From Allomuricauda sp. (GTDB lineage: Bacteria; Bacteroidota; Bacteroidia; Flavobacteriales; Flavobacteriaceae), in assembly GCA_030148335.1 (NCBI GenBank), contig JASBTQ010000024.1, positions 62,001 to 126,000 of the forward strand: DNA of 64,000 bases, in the 5' to 3' direction. Position numbers and translations under genes: made by a program. The notes under the pieces were generated by a model. It was given only the letters and a program-made list of their open reading frames with translations, searched no databases and had not been told where the DNA came from. Shown piece by piece: positions 24,979-35,134 of the stretch; the stretch's first letter is position 1; every line of letters starts with the position of its first letter.

Positions 24979-27099
24979 ATGAATCCCAATTTTCTACAAA
25001 CTCCCATAGCCTATCTCAAAGGTGTCGGTCCCAACCGGGCCGATGTCCTAAAGGCCGAACTGGGCATTGAGACCTATAGGGACCTGCTCCATCTTTTCCC
25101 CAACCGTTACCTGGACCGCACCAGCTATTACAAAATCAACCAATTGCAGCCCAGTGGTGCCGATGTGCAGGTGATCGGGAAGATCATCCACCTTAAAATG
25201 GTGGAACAAAAGCGTGGCAAACGCCTGGTGGCGACCTTTGTGGACGAAACGGGGCAAATGGAACTGGTTTGGTTCCGAGGTCACAAATGGATCAAGGAAA
25301 GTCTGAAAATCAACGAACCTTACGTGGTGTTCGGTCGGGTTTCACAATACGGCAGCACATTTTCCATACCCCACCCCGAAATGGAACTGTTGCACAAACA
25401 CCAGCAAGGGCTGAAAATTGCCATGCAGCCCATCTACCCATCCACCGAAAAGCTTAGTGCTTCGGGGATTACCAATAGGGTGGTCTCCAAAATAGTGCAG
25501 CAACTTTTGCTGGAGTCCAAAGGGTATTTCCCTGAATCATTGTCCAAAGACATGCTGGAAGAGCTGCGGCTGATGCCGAAAGCGGAGGCATTGTTCAACA
25601 TCCATTTTCCCAAAAATCAAGAGCTGTTGGCGCGGGCACAGTTTCGATTGAAGTTTGAGGAACTTTTTTTTGTGCAGATGCAATTGATTTCCAAAAAAAT
25701 GCTCCGTAAACAAAAGATCAAGGGATTGCCGTTTGAAAATGTGGGCGAGAATTTCACCACGTTCTTTCAAAACCATCTCCCCTTTGAACTCACGGAAGCC
25801 CAAAAGCGCGTGATCAAGGAAATCCGCAACGACATGGGCAGTAATGCGCAAATGAACCGCTTGTTACAGGGCGATGTGGGGTCCGGAAAAACCATTGTGG
25901 CCCTGATGTGTATGCTGTTGGCCATCGACAACGGATTCCAAGCCTGCTTGATGGCCCCCACAGAAATTTTGGCGACCCAGCATTACAATGGACTCAAGGA
26001 ACTTTTGGCGAACATGGACATTAAGATTGCCCTGTTGACGGGTTCCACTAAAAAATCAGAGCGGACCCTGCTGCACAACCAGCTGGAAAACGGGAACCTG
26101 AACATTTTGGTGGGCACCCATGCCGTTTTGGAGGATAAGGTCCAGTTCCACAACCTAGGACTGGCCATTGTGGACGAGCAACACCGCTTCGGGGTGGCGC
26201 AGCGTTCGAAGCTGTGGCATAAAAGTAGCCCAAAAGGCAGAGGGGCTCCACCTCACATTTTGGTGATGACGGCAACCCCTATTCCCCGAACCTTGGCCAT
26301 GAGCCTGTATGGGGATTTGGATGTTTCGGTCATAGACGAGCTACCACCGGGCCGAAAACCTGTCACAACCGTACATCGGTTTGACAACAATCGCCTAAAA
26401 GTGTTTGGCTTCCTCAAAGAGGAAATCAAAAAAGGGAGACAGGTGTACATCGTATATCCACTGATCCAAGAATCGGAAGCGATGGATTACAAGGACCTGA
26501 TGGACGGCTACGAAAGCATTGCCAGGGATTTTCCGCAACCGGAATATCAAATTTCCATTGTGCACGGACAAATGAAGCCCACGGACAAGGACTATGAAAT
26601 GGAGCGCTTCGTAAAGGGTGAGACCCAGATTATGGTGGCCACCACGGTCATCGAGGTCGGGGTGAACGTACCCAACGCCTCGGTGATGATCATTGAAAGT
26701 GCGGAACGCTTCGGGCTCTCCCAGTTGCACCAGCTACGTGGGCGTGTGGGCCGAGGCGCAGAGCAAAGCTTCTGTATTTTGATGACGGGCCACAAATTGT
26801 CCGAGGACGCCAAAACCCGCCTCCAGACCATGACCAGTACCAATGATGGCTTCGAAATTGCAGAAGTGGACCTCAAACTTCGTGGTCCCGGTGATTTGAT
26901 GGGCACCCAGCAGAGTGGTTTGCTCACCCTGAAGATTGCGGATATCGTCAAGGACAATCAAATTTTACAGACTGCTCGGTATCATGCTCTGCAATTGCTA
27001 AAAAATGATCCCAAACTGGAAAAAGAGGAGAATGTACCCGTGCTCCGGGCCTTTACACGAATGATGGCCCAAAAAACGATTTGGAACTATATCAGTTAA
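24979..27099 (+). CDS. recG: ATP-dependent DNA helicase RecG
   Basis: RecG remodels stalled replication forks and branched recombination intermediates. The 706-residue protein has an N-terminal helical segment and wedge/OB domain (YLKGVGPNRADVL, then the OB fold). Motor motifs are GDVGSGKTIVAL (Walker A), DEQHRFG (DExH box), MTATPIPRTLAMSLYGDLD and the C-terminal QLRGRVGRG. The frame is open from 24931, but that would place the start opposite the divergent M1 start codon. MNPNFLQTPIAYLKGVG at 24979 fits the family N-terminus and follows a TATTTTAG element. About 110 bases follow before the leuC promoter, with no clear terminator. Confidence 0.95.
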   Translation: MNPNFLQTPIAYLKGVGPNRADVLKAELGIETYRDLLHLFPNRYLDRTSYYKINQLQPSGADVQVIGKIIHLKMVEQKRGKRLVATFVDETGQMELVWFRGHKWIKESLKINEPYVVFGRVSQYGSTFSIPHPEMELLHKHQQGLKIAMQPIYPSTEKLSASGITNRVVSKIVQQLLLESKGYFPESLSKDMLEELRLMPKAEALFNIHFPKNQELLARAQFRLKFEELFFVQMQLISKKMLRKQKIKGLPFENVGENFTTFFQNHLPFELTEAQKRVIKEIRNDMGSNAQMNRLLQGDVGSGKTIVALMCMLLAIDNGFQACLMAPTEILATQHYNGLKELLANMDIKIALLTGSTKKSERTLLHNQLENGNLNILVGTHAVLEDKVQFHNLGLAIVDEQHRFGVAQRSKLWHKSSPKGRGAPPHILVMTATPIPRTLAMSLYGDLDVSVIDELPPGRKPVTTVHRFDNNRLKVFGFLKEEIKKGRQVYIVYPLIQESEAMDYKDLMDGYESIARDFPQPEYQISIVHGQMKPTDKDYEMERFVKGETQIMVATTVIEVGVNVPNASVMIIESAERFGLSQLHQLRGRVGRGAEQSFCILMTGHKLSEDAKTRLQTMTSTNDGFEIAEVDLKLRGPGDLMGTQQSGLLTLKIADIVKDNQILQTARYHALQLLKNDPKLEKEENVPVLRAFTRMMAQKTIWNYIS

Positions 27100-27226
27100 A
27101 AAAGGTTACTGTTATTTTTCTCGAAATATGTCAATGCATTTGTTAACATCCCAAAAATTTCATCAAATCAGCCGTTGAACATCGTAATTTTAATGGCCTT
27201 TAAAAAATAGATTTGCATTCATATCT

Positions 27227-27234
27227 TAACTTTG
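27227..27234 (+). promoter_or_regulatory. -7 element of the leuCDAB promoter
   Basis: TAACTTTG is an exact TAnnTTTG match 26 bases before leuC. No TTG stands at normal -33 spacing. The short leader leaves no room for an attenuator here, unlike the ilv operon. Confidence 0.45.
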
Positions 27235-27260
27235 AAAGCTTACAAAATTTGATTGATACA

Positions 27261-28670
27261 ATGAGCAAGACACTATTTGACAAAGTGTGGGACTCCCATG
27301 TGGTAAAACATATTGAAAATGGACCGGATGTGCTGTTCATAGACAGGCATTTGGTACATGAAGTCACCAGTCCCGTGGCTTTTCTAGGATTGAAGAACAG
27401 GGGCATCAAGGTGCTGTATCCTGAGCGGACCTTCGCGACCGCCGATCACAACACCCCTACGCGGAACCAACATTTGCCCGTACAAGATCCATTGTCGGCC
27501 AACCAATTAAAGGCCTTGGAGGAAAATGCCGCAGCGCACAGCATCCCTTATTGGGGCCTTGGGCATGAGAAAAATGGTATTGTCCATGTCATTGGTCCGG
27601 AAAATGGAATCACAGCTCCCGGCGCGACCATCGTGTGCGGGGACTCACATACATCAACACACGGCGCTTTTGGCGCCATCGCCTTTGGGATTGGGACCAG
27701 CGAGGTGGAAATGGTGCTCTCCACGCAGTGCATCATGCAGCCAAAGCCCAAGAAAATGCGCATCAACATCAACGGAAGCCTGAGCAAGGCCGTTACACCC
27801 AAGGATGTTGCCTTGTTCATCATCTCCAAATTGACCACTTCCGGCGCCACCGGTTATTTTGTGGAATATGCAGGTGATGTGTTCAAGAACATGTCCATGG
27901 AAGGCCGTATGACCGTTTGCAACCTTAGTATCGAAATGGGTGCCCGCGGCGGTATGATCGCTCCCGATGAGAAAACCTTCGAATACATCAAAGGTCGTGA
28001 ATACACGCCCAAAGGAGCTGATTGGGACAACGCCATGGCATACTGGAAAACCCTGTATTCCGACAGTGATGCTGTTTTTGACAAGGAACTTACTTTTGAG
28101 GCTTCTGAAATAGAACCCATGATTACCTATGGTACCAACCCCGGAATGGGAATGGGCATCAAAAATGATATTCCTTTGGCCGAGGCCGTGGAAGGCGGTG
28201 TGGCCACCTACAAAAAATCATTGGAATATATGGCGTTCCACGAAGGCGATGCCATGATCGGCAAACCCATCGACTTTGTGTTCCTAGGAAGCTGCACCAA
28301 TGGTAGGATTGAGGATTTCAGGGCATTTGCTTCCATCATCAAAGGAAGAAAGAAAGCGGAAAATGTGACCGCTTGGCTGGTACCCGGTTCGCACAGGGTG
28401 GAAGAAGCCATCAAGGAAGAGGGCATATTGGACATCCTTCATGAGGCTGGGTTTGAGCTCAGGGAACCCGGTTGTTCCGCTTGTTTGGCTATGAACGACG
28501 ATAAAATTCCCGCAGGCAAATATGCAGTGAGTACGTCCAATCGAAATTTTGAAGGAAGACAAGGCCCAGGTGCCAGAACCCTATTGGCAAGTCCCCTGGT
28601 GGCTGCAGCAGCTGCCGTGACCGGAAAGGTGACCGATCCTAGGGAGCTCATGGAAGAAGCATTTGCTTAA
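27261..28670 (+). CDS. leuC: 3-isopropylmalate dehydratase large subunit
   Basis: LeuC with LeuD isomerises 2-isopropylmalate to 3-isopropylmalate in leucine synthesis. The 469-residue aconitase-family protein shows [16 protein letters not shown] start residues, [25 protein letters not shown], and the three Fe-S ligands in [13 protein letters not shown] and [10 protein letters not shown]. The frame extends upstream to a TTG at 27213, but that lies before the promoter element, so the ATG at 27261 ([10 protein letters not shown]) is chosen. It is the first gene of leuC-leuD-leuA-like-leuB. Confidence 0.96.
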   Translation: MSKTLFDKVWDSHVVKHIENGPDVLFIDRHLVHEVTSPVAFLGLKNRGIKVLYPERTFATADHNTPTRNQHLPVQDPLSANQLKALEENAAAHSIPYWGLGHEKNGIVHVIGPENGITAPGATIVCGDSHTSTHGAFGAIAFGIGTSEVEMVLSTQCIMQPKPKKMRININGSLSKAVTPKDVALFIISKLTTSGATGYFVEYAGDVFKNMSMEGRMTVCNLSIEMGARGGMIAPDEKTFEYIKGREYTPKGADWDNAMAYWKTLYSDSDAVFDKELTFEASEIEPMITYGTNPGMGMGIKNDIPLAEAVEGGVATYKKSLEYMAFHEGDAMIGKPIDFVFLGSCTNGRIEDFRAFASIIKGRKKAENVTAWLVPGSHRVEEAIKEEGILDILHEAGFELREPGCSACLAMNDDKIPAGKYAVSTSNRNFEGRQGPGARTLLASPLVAAAAAVTGKVTDPRELMEEAFA

Positions 28671-28757
28671 CAATATACAATGAACAATGACCAGTGAACA
28701 ATTAGCAATAAAAATCCATTGTTGATTGAACATTGATAACTGATAATTGATTAAAAA
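28671..28757. repeat. AT-rich CAATGA-type repeat between leuC and leuD
   Basis: The 87-base spacer is made of CAATGAACA / TTGATTGAACATTG-like words forming an imperfect dyad. The 11-mer TACAATGAACA (28676-28686) recurs at 59052-59062. It interrupts an otherwise tight operon. No promoter or terminator is recognised inside it. Confidence 0.45.
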
Positions 28758-29354
28758 ATGGCATACGATAAATTCAACATATTGACAAGTTCAGCGGTAC
28801 CATTGCCCATAGAAAATGTGGATACCGACCAAATCATCCCTGCCCGATTCCTAAAGGCCACGGAGCGAAAAGGATTTGGCGACAACCTGTTCAGGGACTG
28901 GAGGTATAATTCCGACGGAAGTCCAAAGGAGCATTTTGTACTGAACAACCCCATCTACTCCGGAAAAATACTGGTGGGTGGCAAAAACTTTGGCTCTGGT
29001 TCTTCTAGGGAACACGCCGCTTGGGCCGTATACGATTATGGATTCCGATGCGTGGTGTCCAGTTTTTTTGCTGATATTTTTAGGGGAAACTGTCTGAATG
29101 TAGGCGTGTTGCCCGTTCAGGTGAGTGCCGGTTTTCTGGACAAGATCTTTACCGCCATTGAGGCCGACCCCAAAACGGAACTGAAAATAGACCTGTCCGA
29201 GCAGACCATTACCATTTTGGCCACCGGCGAAAGCGAAAGTTTCGAGATCAATGGGTACAAAAAACAGAACATGCTCAATGGTTTTGATGACATTGATTAT
29301 TTGTTGAACATCAAAAAGGACATAGAGGTCTTTGCCGAGAACACTCCCCTTTAA
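28758..29354 (+). CDS. leuD: 3-isopropylmalate dehydratase small subunit
   Basis: The 198-residue swivelling domain of isopropylmalate isomerase pairs with LeuC. Motifs are [14 protein letters not shown] near the N-terminus, [34 protein letters not shown] and [11 protein letters not shown]. The length is normal. The operon position between leuC and the leuA-like gene is standard in flavobacteria. Confidence 0.96.
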   Translation: MAYDKFNILTSSAVPLPIENVDTDQIIPARFLKATERKGFGDNLFRDWRYNSDGSPKEHFVLNNPIYSGKILVGGKNFGSGSSREHAAWAVYDYGFRCVVSSFFADIFRGNCLNVGVLPVQVSAGFLDKIFTAIEADPKTELKIDLSEQTITILATGESESFEINGYKKQNMLNGFDDIDYLLNIKKDIEVFAENTPL

Positions 29355-29375
29355 ATTGGGCGTACTGCATAACGA

Positions 29376-30893
29376 ATGAAAAAACGTACCATTGAAATCA
29401 TGGACACCACCCTCCGGGATGGTGAACAAACCTCTGGGGTCTCCTTTTCAGCTTCCGAAAAACTCACCTTGGCCAAGTTGTTATTGGAAGAACTCAAGGT
29501 AGATCGGATTGAAGTGGCCTCTGCCCGCGTCTCCGAAGGAGAGCTGAAAGCCGTAAAGAACATTACGGAATGGGCCGCTTCGGAAGGATACCTTTCCAAA
29601 GTCGAGGTGCTCACTTTTGTGGACAATGGTGTATCCCTGAATTGGATGGTCGAGGCGGGTGCGAAGGTACAGAACTTGCTCACCAAAGGTTCAATCAATC
29701 ATTTAACACATCAGCTCAAAAAGACTCCAGAACAACACTTTAGTGAAATTGAAAGTGTAATCTCTCAAGCCCAAGAGCTCGGTATTGAAACCAATGTGTA
29801 CCTAGAGGATTGGAGCAACGGGATGCGAAATTCCAAGGCATATGTTTTTCAGTTTTTGGATTTTTTGACCCAGCAACCTGTCAAACGGATTTTACTGCCC
29901 GACACTTTGGGAGTGCTCACACATACGGAGACAGGTTCATTTTTCAAAGAAATCATTGAACGATACCCCAACACCCATTTTGATTTTCATGGACACAACG
30001 ATTACGACCTAAGTGTCGCCAATGTCATGGAAGCGGTAAAAGCGGGAGTTCATGGATTGCACCTGACCGTCAACGGTATGGGTGAACGCGCAGGAAACGC
30101 TCCATTGGCCAGTGTTGTGGCCGTGATCAACGATTTTCTGCCTGAAATTACCATAGGTGTCAAGGAATCCTCACTGTATAAAGTGAGTAAACTGGTTTCG
30201 GCATTTACTGGTTTCGGCATCCCTGACAACAAACCCATCGTTGGGGATAATGTTTTTACGCAAACTGCTGGAATACATGCAGATGGAGATAGTAAAAAGA
30301 ATCTTTACTTCAACGATTTATTGCCGGAACGTTTTGGTAGGAAGCGGAAATATGCCCTAGGAAAAACCTCTGGGAAAGCCAATATCCAAAAGAATTTGCA
30401 GGAGCTTGGACTGACTTTGAACGACGACGAACTGAAGAAGGTCACCGAACGCATCATTGAACTGGGTGATAAAAAGGAACGGGTCACGAAGGATGATCTG
30501 CCCTACATCATCTCAGATGTGTTGGACAGCAACCTGTACCAACAAAATGTATTTGTGAAATCGTATGTACTCACCCATTCCAAAGGATTGAAGCCCTCCA
30601 CTACCCTTTCCATCGAGATCGAAGGGAAGTTGTACGAGGAAAGTTCCCAAGGTGATGGACAGTTTGACGCTTTCATCAACGCACTGAAAAAGGTGTACAA
30701 AAAAGAAGGCAGGGAATTGCCCAAATTGGTGGACTATGCCGTACGCATCCCTCCGGGGAGCAATTCGGATGCCCTTTGCGAGACCATCATAACTTGGCAG
30801 ACCAAGGAAAAGGATTTCATCACCCGTGGGTTGGATTCCGACCAAACGGTATCCGCCATAAAGGCCACGGAAAAAATGCTCAACCTAGTATGA
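29376..30893 (+). CDS. 2-isopropylmalate synthase / citramalate synthase-type enzyme with LeuA regulatory domain
   Basis: The 505-residue protein has an HMGL-like TIM barrel (MDTTLRDGEQTSGVSFS at 9-25, the metal-binding FHGHNDYD, and VNGMGERAGNAPL). A C-terminal LeuA-type dimerisation/regulatory domain follows (about 375-505). It condenses acetyl-CoA with a 2-oxoacid. Position inside leuCD-x-leuB suggests 2-oxoisovalerate (leucine route). However, this subgroup is divergent from classical LeuA, and pyruvate (citramalate, an alternative isoleucine route) is possible, so I give no firm symbol. It starts 21 bases after leuD. Confidence 0.8.
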   Translation: MKKRTIEIMDTTLRDGEQTSGVSFSASEKLTLAKLLLEELKVDRIEVASARVSEGELKAVKNITEWAASEGYLSKVEVLTFVDNGVSLNWMVEAGAKVQNLLTKGSINHLTHQLKKTPEQHFSEIESVISQAQELGIETNVYLEDWSNGMRNSKAYVFQFLDFLTQQPVKRILLPDTLGVLTHTETGSFFKEIIERYPNTHFDFHGHNDYDLSVANVMEAVKAGVHGLHLTVNGMGERAGNAPLASVVAVINDFLPEITIGVKESSLYKVSKLVSAFTGFGIPDNKPIVGDNVFTQTAGIHADGDSKKNLYFNDLLPERFGRKRKYALGKTSGKANIQKNLQELGLTLNDDELKKVTERIIELGDKKERVTKDDLPYIISDVLDSNLYQQNVFVKSYVLTHSKGLKPSTTLSIEIEGKLYEESSQGDGQFDAFINALKKVYKKEGRELPKLVDYAVRIPPGSNSDALCETIITWQTKEKDFITRGLDSDQTVSAIKATEKMLNLV

Positions 30894-30924
30894 TTGATGG
30901 TGGAAATCAGAAAAGAACAAAAAC

Positions 30925-30956
30925 TCAATAACCAAATAACCCAGTAACTGCATAAC
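30925..30956. repeat. tandem array of four 8-bp units (TCAATAAC type)
   Basis: Four contiguous octamers follow the form NNNRTAAC: TCAATAAC, CAAATAAC, CCAGTAAC and TGCATAAC. They occupy the spacer between the leuA-like gene and leuB. The same unit, on the opposite strand, makes a seven-copy array at 53829-53884. Confidence 0.75.
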
Positions 30957-30965
30957 TGAAGAGAA

Positions 30966-32024
30966 ATGAAATTAAACATAGCCCTCTTGGCCGGGGATGG
31001 AATTGGCCCAGAAGTGATCGACCAAGCCGTAAAAGTATCCGATGCCGTAGCTGCAAAGTTCGGACATGAAATCAACTGGACACCGGCCCTTACCGGAGCC
31101 GCTGCCATCGATGCCGTTGGGGAACCTTATCCCGATGCAACCCACGAAGTGTGTGTGGCCGCCGACGCCGTGTTGTTCGGGGCCATCGGACACCCACGTT
31201 TCGACAACGACCCATCCGCCAAGGTCCGTCCCGAGCAAGGTCTGTTGAAAATGCGCCAAAAATTGGGATTGTTCGCCAATGTACGCCCCACGTTCACCTT
31301 TCCATCCTTGATCGATAAATCCCCCTTGAAAAAGGAACGTATTGAAGGTACCGACTTGGTCTTTTTGCGTGAATTGACCGGAGGTATCTATTTTGGAAAA
31401 AGAGGCCGGGAAGACAATGACAATACCGCATACGACACCTGCACCTACACCCGTGCCGAAGTAGAACGTTTGGCCCGAAAAGGTTTTGAAATGGCGATGC
31501 AACGTTCCAAAAAACTGTGTTGTGTGGACAAAGCCAACGTATTGGAAACATCACGCCTATGGAGGGAAACCGTCCAAAAACTGGAAAAGGAATATCCAGA
31601 AGTACAGGTTTCCTACGAGTTTGTGGATGCAGTGGCCATGCGTTTGGTGCAATGGCCAAGCTCTTACGACGTATTGATCACCGAAAACCTATTTGGGGAC
31701 ATCCTTACCGATGAAGCTTCCGTAATCTCTGGCTCCATGGGATTGATGCCTTCAGCTTCCTTGGGAGAAAAGACTTCTTTGTTCGAGCCCATCCACGGAT
31801 CTTATCCGCAGGCAGCCGGGAAGGACATTGCCAACCCATTGGCCACCGTACTCTCGGCAGCCATGATGTTCGAGACCGCTTTTGGTCTGAAGGACGAGGC
31901 CGAAGCCATTCGCGAAGTGGTGAACAAATCGTTGTCCGAAGGTATAGTGACCGAAGACCTTGCCGATGGCGGAAAAGCATACAAGACCAGTGAAGTTGGG
32001 GACTGGCTGGCGAAAAATATTTAA
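30966..32024 (+). CDS. leuB: 3-isopropylmalate dehydrogenase
   Basis: LeuB oxidises and decarboxylates 3-isopropylmalate to 2-oxoisocaproate with NAD+. The 352-residue protein has the family start (LNIALLAGDGIGPEV), the substrate-binding Arg region (MRQKLGLFANVRP), FLRELTGGIYFG, CCVDKANVL and the metal/NAD region ENLFGDILTDEAS with GSMGLMPSASLG. It is the last gene of the leu operon and ends in a strong terminator. Confidence 0.96.
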   Translation: MKLNIALLAGDGIGPEVIDQAVKVSDAVAAKFGHEINWTPALTGAAAIDAVGEPYPDATHEVCVAADAVLFGAIGHPRFDNDPSAKVRPEQGLLKMRQKLGLFANVRPTFTFPSLIDKSPLKKERIEGTDLVFLRELTGGIYFGKRGREDNDNTAYDTCTYTRAEVERLARKGFEMAMQRSKKLCCVDKANVLETSRLWRETVQKLEKEYPEVQVSYEFVDAVAMRLVQWPSSYDVLITENLFGDILTDEASVISGSMGLMPSASLGEKTSLFEPIHGSYPQAAGKDIANPLATVLSAAMMFETAFGLKDEAEAIREVVNKSLSEGIVTEDLADGGKAYKTSEVGDWLAKNI

Positions 32025-32048
32025 TCAACCCCGCATAGACCAAAAAAG

Positions 32049-32075
32049 AAAGCCCCGATAGTTTGGGGCTTTTTA
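32049..32075. terminator. bidirectional terminator between leuB and the gapN-type gene
   Basis: AAAGCCCC and GGGGCTTTTT form a 6-8 bp G/C-rich stem with an 8-base loop. A T-run follows on the plus strand and an A-run on the 5' side serves the convergent minus-strand gene. Confidence 0.85.
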
Positions 32076-32096
32076 TTTCACTTTGGTTTTACTTTT

Positions 32097-33689
32097 CTAC
32101 AAAATATAATCCGTGCTCAAGAAGTTGCTCACCTTGGCCTCCAACAACTGCTCCACGGTTTGGGTATTTACTTCATTGTCCTTGAAGGCCACAAAAGTTC
32201 GGACAGAAAAGGACCTCAAAGCATCGTGCACACTCAATGTAGCCTGTGCCGAATCCTTTCTCCCCGTAAACGGATAGACATCCGGCCCACGTTGGCAAGA
32301 ACTGTTCAGGTTCACTCGGCATACCAAGTTGGCCAACGTATCGATCAGCGGTGATAAGGTATAGACATCCTTGCCGAACAAACTCACCTGTTGCCCATAG
32401 TTGGACTCGGCCATATCATCCAAAGGCTCTTCGATATCTTTGAAGGAAAGCACAGGAATGATTGGTCCAAACTGTTCCTCCTCATACACCCTCATATCCT
32501 TCGAAACTGGGTAGAGCACTGCGGGCCAGATGTAATTGTCAAAATGTTTTCCTCCTTTTTTGTTGATGACCTTGGCCCCCTTTGCTTTTGCATCGTCCAA
32601 AAGTTCTTGGATATAGGCAGGTTTGTCAGGCTCTGGCAGTGGCGTAAGGCTAACCCCGTCATCCCATGGATTTCCGAATTTCAGGGCATCCACTTTTTCC
32701 GAAAAACGTTTCAAGAATTCATCCTTGATATCCTCATGCACATATACTACTTTGAGCGCCGTACAGCGTTGCCCATTAAAGGACAAGGTCCCAGCGATAC
32801 ATTCGTTGATGGTCAGGTCGAGATCGGCATCCGGCAGTACAATGGCTGGGTTCTTGGCCTCCAATCCCAATACCAGACGAAGTCGGTTACTTTTTGGGTG
32901 TTGGTCTTGCAGTGCATTGGCCGATTTACTGTTGCCGATCAAGGCCAGGACATCTACCTTCCCGGTTTTCATTATAGGAGCCGCTACGGCCCTTCCACGC
33001 CCAAATAGTATATTCACTACTCCTTTGGGAAAACTGTTCTGAAATGCTTCCAAAAGTGGCGTAATAAGTAAAACCCCGTGCTTTGCCGGCTTGAATATGG
33101 TCGTGTTCCCCATGATGATGGCCGGAATGAGCAGGGCAAAAGTCTCGTTCAAGGGATAATTGTAGGGACCAAGGCACAAAACTACGCCCAGTGGACCCCT
33201 GCGAATATGGGCATACACCCCATCGTGCTTATCAAACTTGGCGCTATTGCGGTCCAATTGTTTGTACTCCTCGATGGTGTCATAAATATACTCAACGGTA
33301 CGATCGAACTCCTTGTATGAATCCGGTTTGGATTTTCCGATTTCCCACATCAGCAGTTTGACCACTTCTTCCCTCTTCTTTTCCATCTTTTTCACAAAGG
33401 ACACCATGCACTCGATGCGGTCCTTGACCTTCATGGTAGGCCAAATTCCTTTTCCCCTGTCATAGGCCGCCATTGCCGAATCCAAAGCCTGTAAGGCCTC
33501 TTCTTCGCCCATGTCAGGAATACTGCCCAAAACTGTCGGGGCATATTCCTTGGTGGATGATATCGTGGAGACCACGGGAGTTGTCGCTCCGTTCCATTTG
33601 CGGAGTTCCCCGTTTACCAAATAGGTCTTTTGATGGATCTCTTCCTTGATTTGAAATGCTTCTGGTATTACGGTCTTGGCTATTGACAT
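32097..33689 (-). CDS. aldehyde dehydrogenase family, NADP-dependent glyceraldehyde-3-phosphate dehydrogenase (GapN)-like
   Basis: The 530-residue ALDH superfamily protein has the NAD(P)-binding [17 protein letters not shown] (about 166-182), the nucleophile Cys309 in [10 protein letters not shown] and the C-terminal [19 protein letters not shown]. Relatives oxidise glyceraldehyde-3-phosphate directly to 3-phosphoglycerate and yield NADPH. The usual catalytic-Glu motif ELGGK is replaced by GLEAK (275-279), with Glu shifted by two positions, so the mechanism or substrate may differ. It is a single gene between the leu and ilv operons, with its own -7 element (33743-33750) and a shared terminator at its 3' end. 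Confidence 0.75.
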   Translation of the reverse strand: MSIAKTVIPEAFQIKEEIHQKTYLVNGELRKWNGATTPVVSTISSTKEYAPTVLGSIPDMGEEEALQALDSAMAAYDRGKGIWPTMKVKDRIECMVSFVKKMEKKREEVVKLLMWEIGKSKPDSYKEFDRTVEYIYDTIEEYKQLDRNSAKFDKHDGVYAHIRRGPLGVVLCLGPYNYPLNETFALLIPAIIMGNTTIFKPAKHGVLLITPLLEAFQNSFPKGVVNILFGRGRAVAAPIMKTGKVDVLALIGNSKSANALQDQHPKSNRLRLVLGLEAKNPAIVLPDADLDLTINECIAGTLSFNGQRCTALKVVYVHEDIKDEFLKRFSEKVDALKFGNPWDDGVSLTPLPEPDKPAYIQELLDDAKAKGAKVINKKGGKHFDNYIWPAVLYPVSKDMRVYEEEQFGPIIPVLSFKDIEEPLDDMAESNYGQQVSLFGKDVYTLSPLIDTLANLVCRVNLNSSCQRGPDVYPFTGRKDSAQATLSVHDALRSFSVRTFVAFKDNEVNTQTVEQLLEAKVSNFLSTDYIL

Positions 33690-33742
33690 AAATTGTTGTT
33701 TATAGAATTAGTGTTCTCAAAAAAATGGTCGGCAGGACTTCA

Positions 33743-33750
33743 CAAAGCTA
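33743..33750 (-). promoter_or_regulatory. -7 element of the gapN-type gene
   Basis: Read on the minus strand, TAGCTTTG matches TAnnTTTG exactly about 55 bases before the start codon. No TTG is found at -33 spacing. Confidence 0.35.
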
Positions 33751-33850
33751 ACATAAAAATGCTTGGAAAAGACCTCATTTCCTTGGGTTTTACTACGAAA
33801 ACGATGTAACAGTACCGATATCAAAACAGGCCCAGAAATTGTTGTGGAAA

Positions 33851-35119
33851 TCACACCAAATACTGAAACAGGTCCGGTTTGTCGTTGAGGTAGTCCCCGA
33901 AAAAATTGTTCGCCTTCATGCGCTGGATCAGCGGCTCCAGGTCATCGGCAGATTTGAGTTCTATCCCCACAACGGCGGGTGCATTCTCCCTGCTCGACTT
34001 TTTGGAATATTCAAAATGGGTGATGTCGTCATCAGGCCCTAAAATATCGGCCACAAATTCCTTTAAGGCACCAGGTCGCTGCGGAAACCGAACAATAAAA
34101 TAGTGTTTGAGATTTGCGTAGAGCAACGCCCGCTCCTTGATTTCGGCGGTACGGGTAATATCATTGTTGCTTCCACTGATGATACAGACCACATTTTTTC
34201 CTTTGATTTCTTCTGCATAATCGTCCAAAACGGCAATGGTCAAAGCACCGGCCGGCTCCACCACAATGGCATCCCGGTTGTACAGGTCCAAAATGGTCTG
34301 GCACACTTTCCCTTCGGGAACAGTGGATACCTGGTAAAGATAATCCCGACAAATGGGGAATGTCAACTGCCCCACTTTTTGCACCGCAGCACCATCGATG
34401 AACTTATCAATATGCTGCAACTCGACCAATTCCCCTTTTTCTATTGATTTTTTAAGTGAAGGAGCCCCTTCTGGTTCCACACCGATGATTTTGGTCTGGG
34501 GCGAAAGCGCCTGAAACGTTCCGCACAGTCCGGAGGCAAGGCCACCACCACCAACAGCGGCAAACACATAATCAATGGGCTCATCGGATTGCTGAAGGAT
34601 TTCCAATCCCACGGTAGCCTGCCCCTCAATGATCTTTTCATCATCAAAAGGGTGCACAAAGGTTTTGCCTTCCTGTTCGCAGAATACTTGGGCCGCTTTG
34701 TTGGAATCATCGAACGTATCGCCTTCCAACACCACTTTCACCCATTCCCCACCAAACATATTGGTCTGGTCAATTTTCTGTTTTGGGGTCACCACGGGCA
34801 TATATATGGTGCCTTTAACCTGCAAATGGCTGCAGGCGAAGGCCACTCCTTGGGCATGGTTTCCCGCACTGGCACAGACCACTCCCCTTTTTAGTTCCTC
34901 TTGGGTAAGTGAGCTGATCTTATTGTACGCACCGCGAATCTTATAACTTCGGACACGGTGCAAATCCTCCCGTTTTAAAAGGATATTGGCCCCATATTTT
35001 TTGGAATAGCGGATACTTTGCTGCAAAGGCGTCTCGTCAGCAACCTGCCGAATCGTTTTTGCTGCTTGATAAATATCCGCTATTTGTGGAAAATAGGTGT
35101 CCACAGTTTCTTTGCTCAT
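33851..35119 (-). CDS. ilvA: biosynthetic threonine ammonia-lyase (threonine dehydratase)
   Basis: IlvA makes 2-oxobutanoate from threonine, the first step of isoleucine synthesis. The 422-residue protein has the PLP lysine in RSYKIRGA (Lys60), SAGNHAQGVAFAC and the phosphate-binding GGGGLASGL. One C-terminal ACT-like segment is present (HYFIVRFPQRPGALKEF, about 335-420), shorter than the double ACT region of E. coli IlvA. It is the last gene of the leftward ilv operon, 15 bases after ilvC. Confidence 0.94.
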   Translation of the reverse strand: MSKETVDTYFPQIADIYQAAKTIRQVADETPLQQSIRYSKKYGANILLKREDLHRVRSYKIRGAYNKISSLTQEELKRGVVCASAGNHAQGVAFACSHLQVKGTIYMPVVTPKQKIDQTNMFGGEWVKVVLEGDTFDDSNKAAQVFCEQEGKTFVHPFDDEKIIEGQATVGLEILQQSDEPIDYVFAAVGGGGLASGLCGTFQALSPQTKIIGVEPEGAPSLKKSIEKGELVELQHIDKFIDGAAVQKVGQLTFPICRDYLYQVSTVPEGKVCQTILDLYNRDAIVVEPAGALTIAVLDDYAEEIKGKNVVCIISGSNNDITRTAEIKERALLYANLKHYFIVRFPQRPGALKEFVADILGPDDDITHFEYSKKSSRENAPAVVGIELKSADDLEPLIQRMKANNFFGDYLNDKPDLFQYLV

Positions 35120-35134
35120 GGGGCCAAATACGAA

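Noticed and set aside
27100..27260. Possible leader-peptide attenuator before leuC
   Set aside because: A short frame with two adjacent Leu codons exists, but there is no terminator hairpin, and the -7 element at 27227 would start transcription downstream of it.
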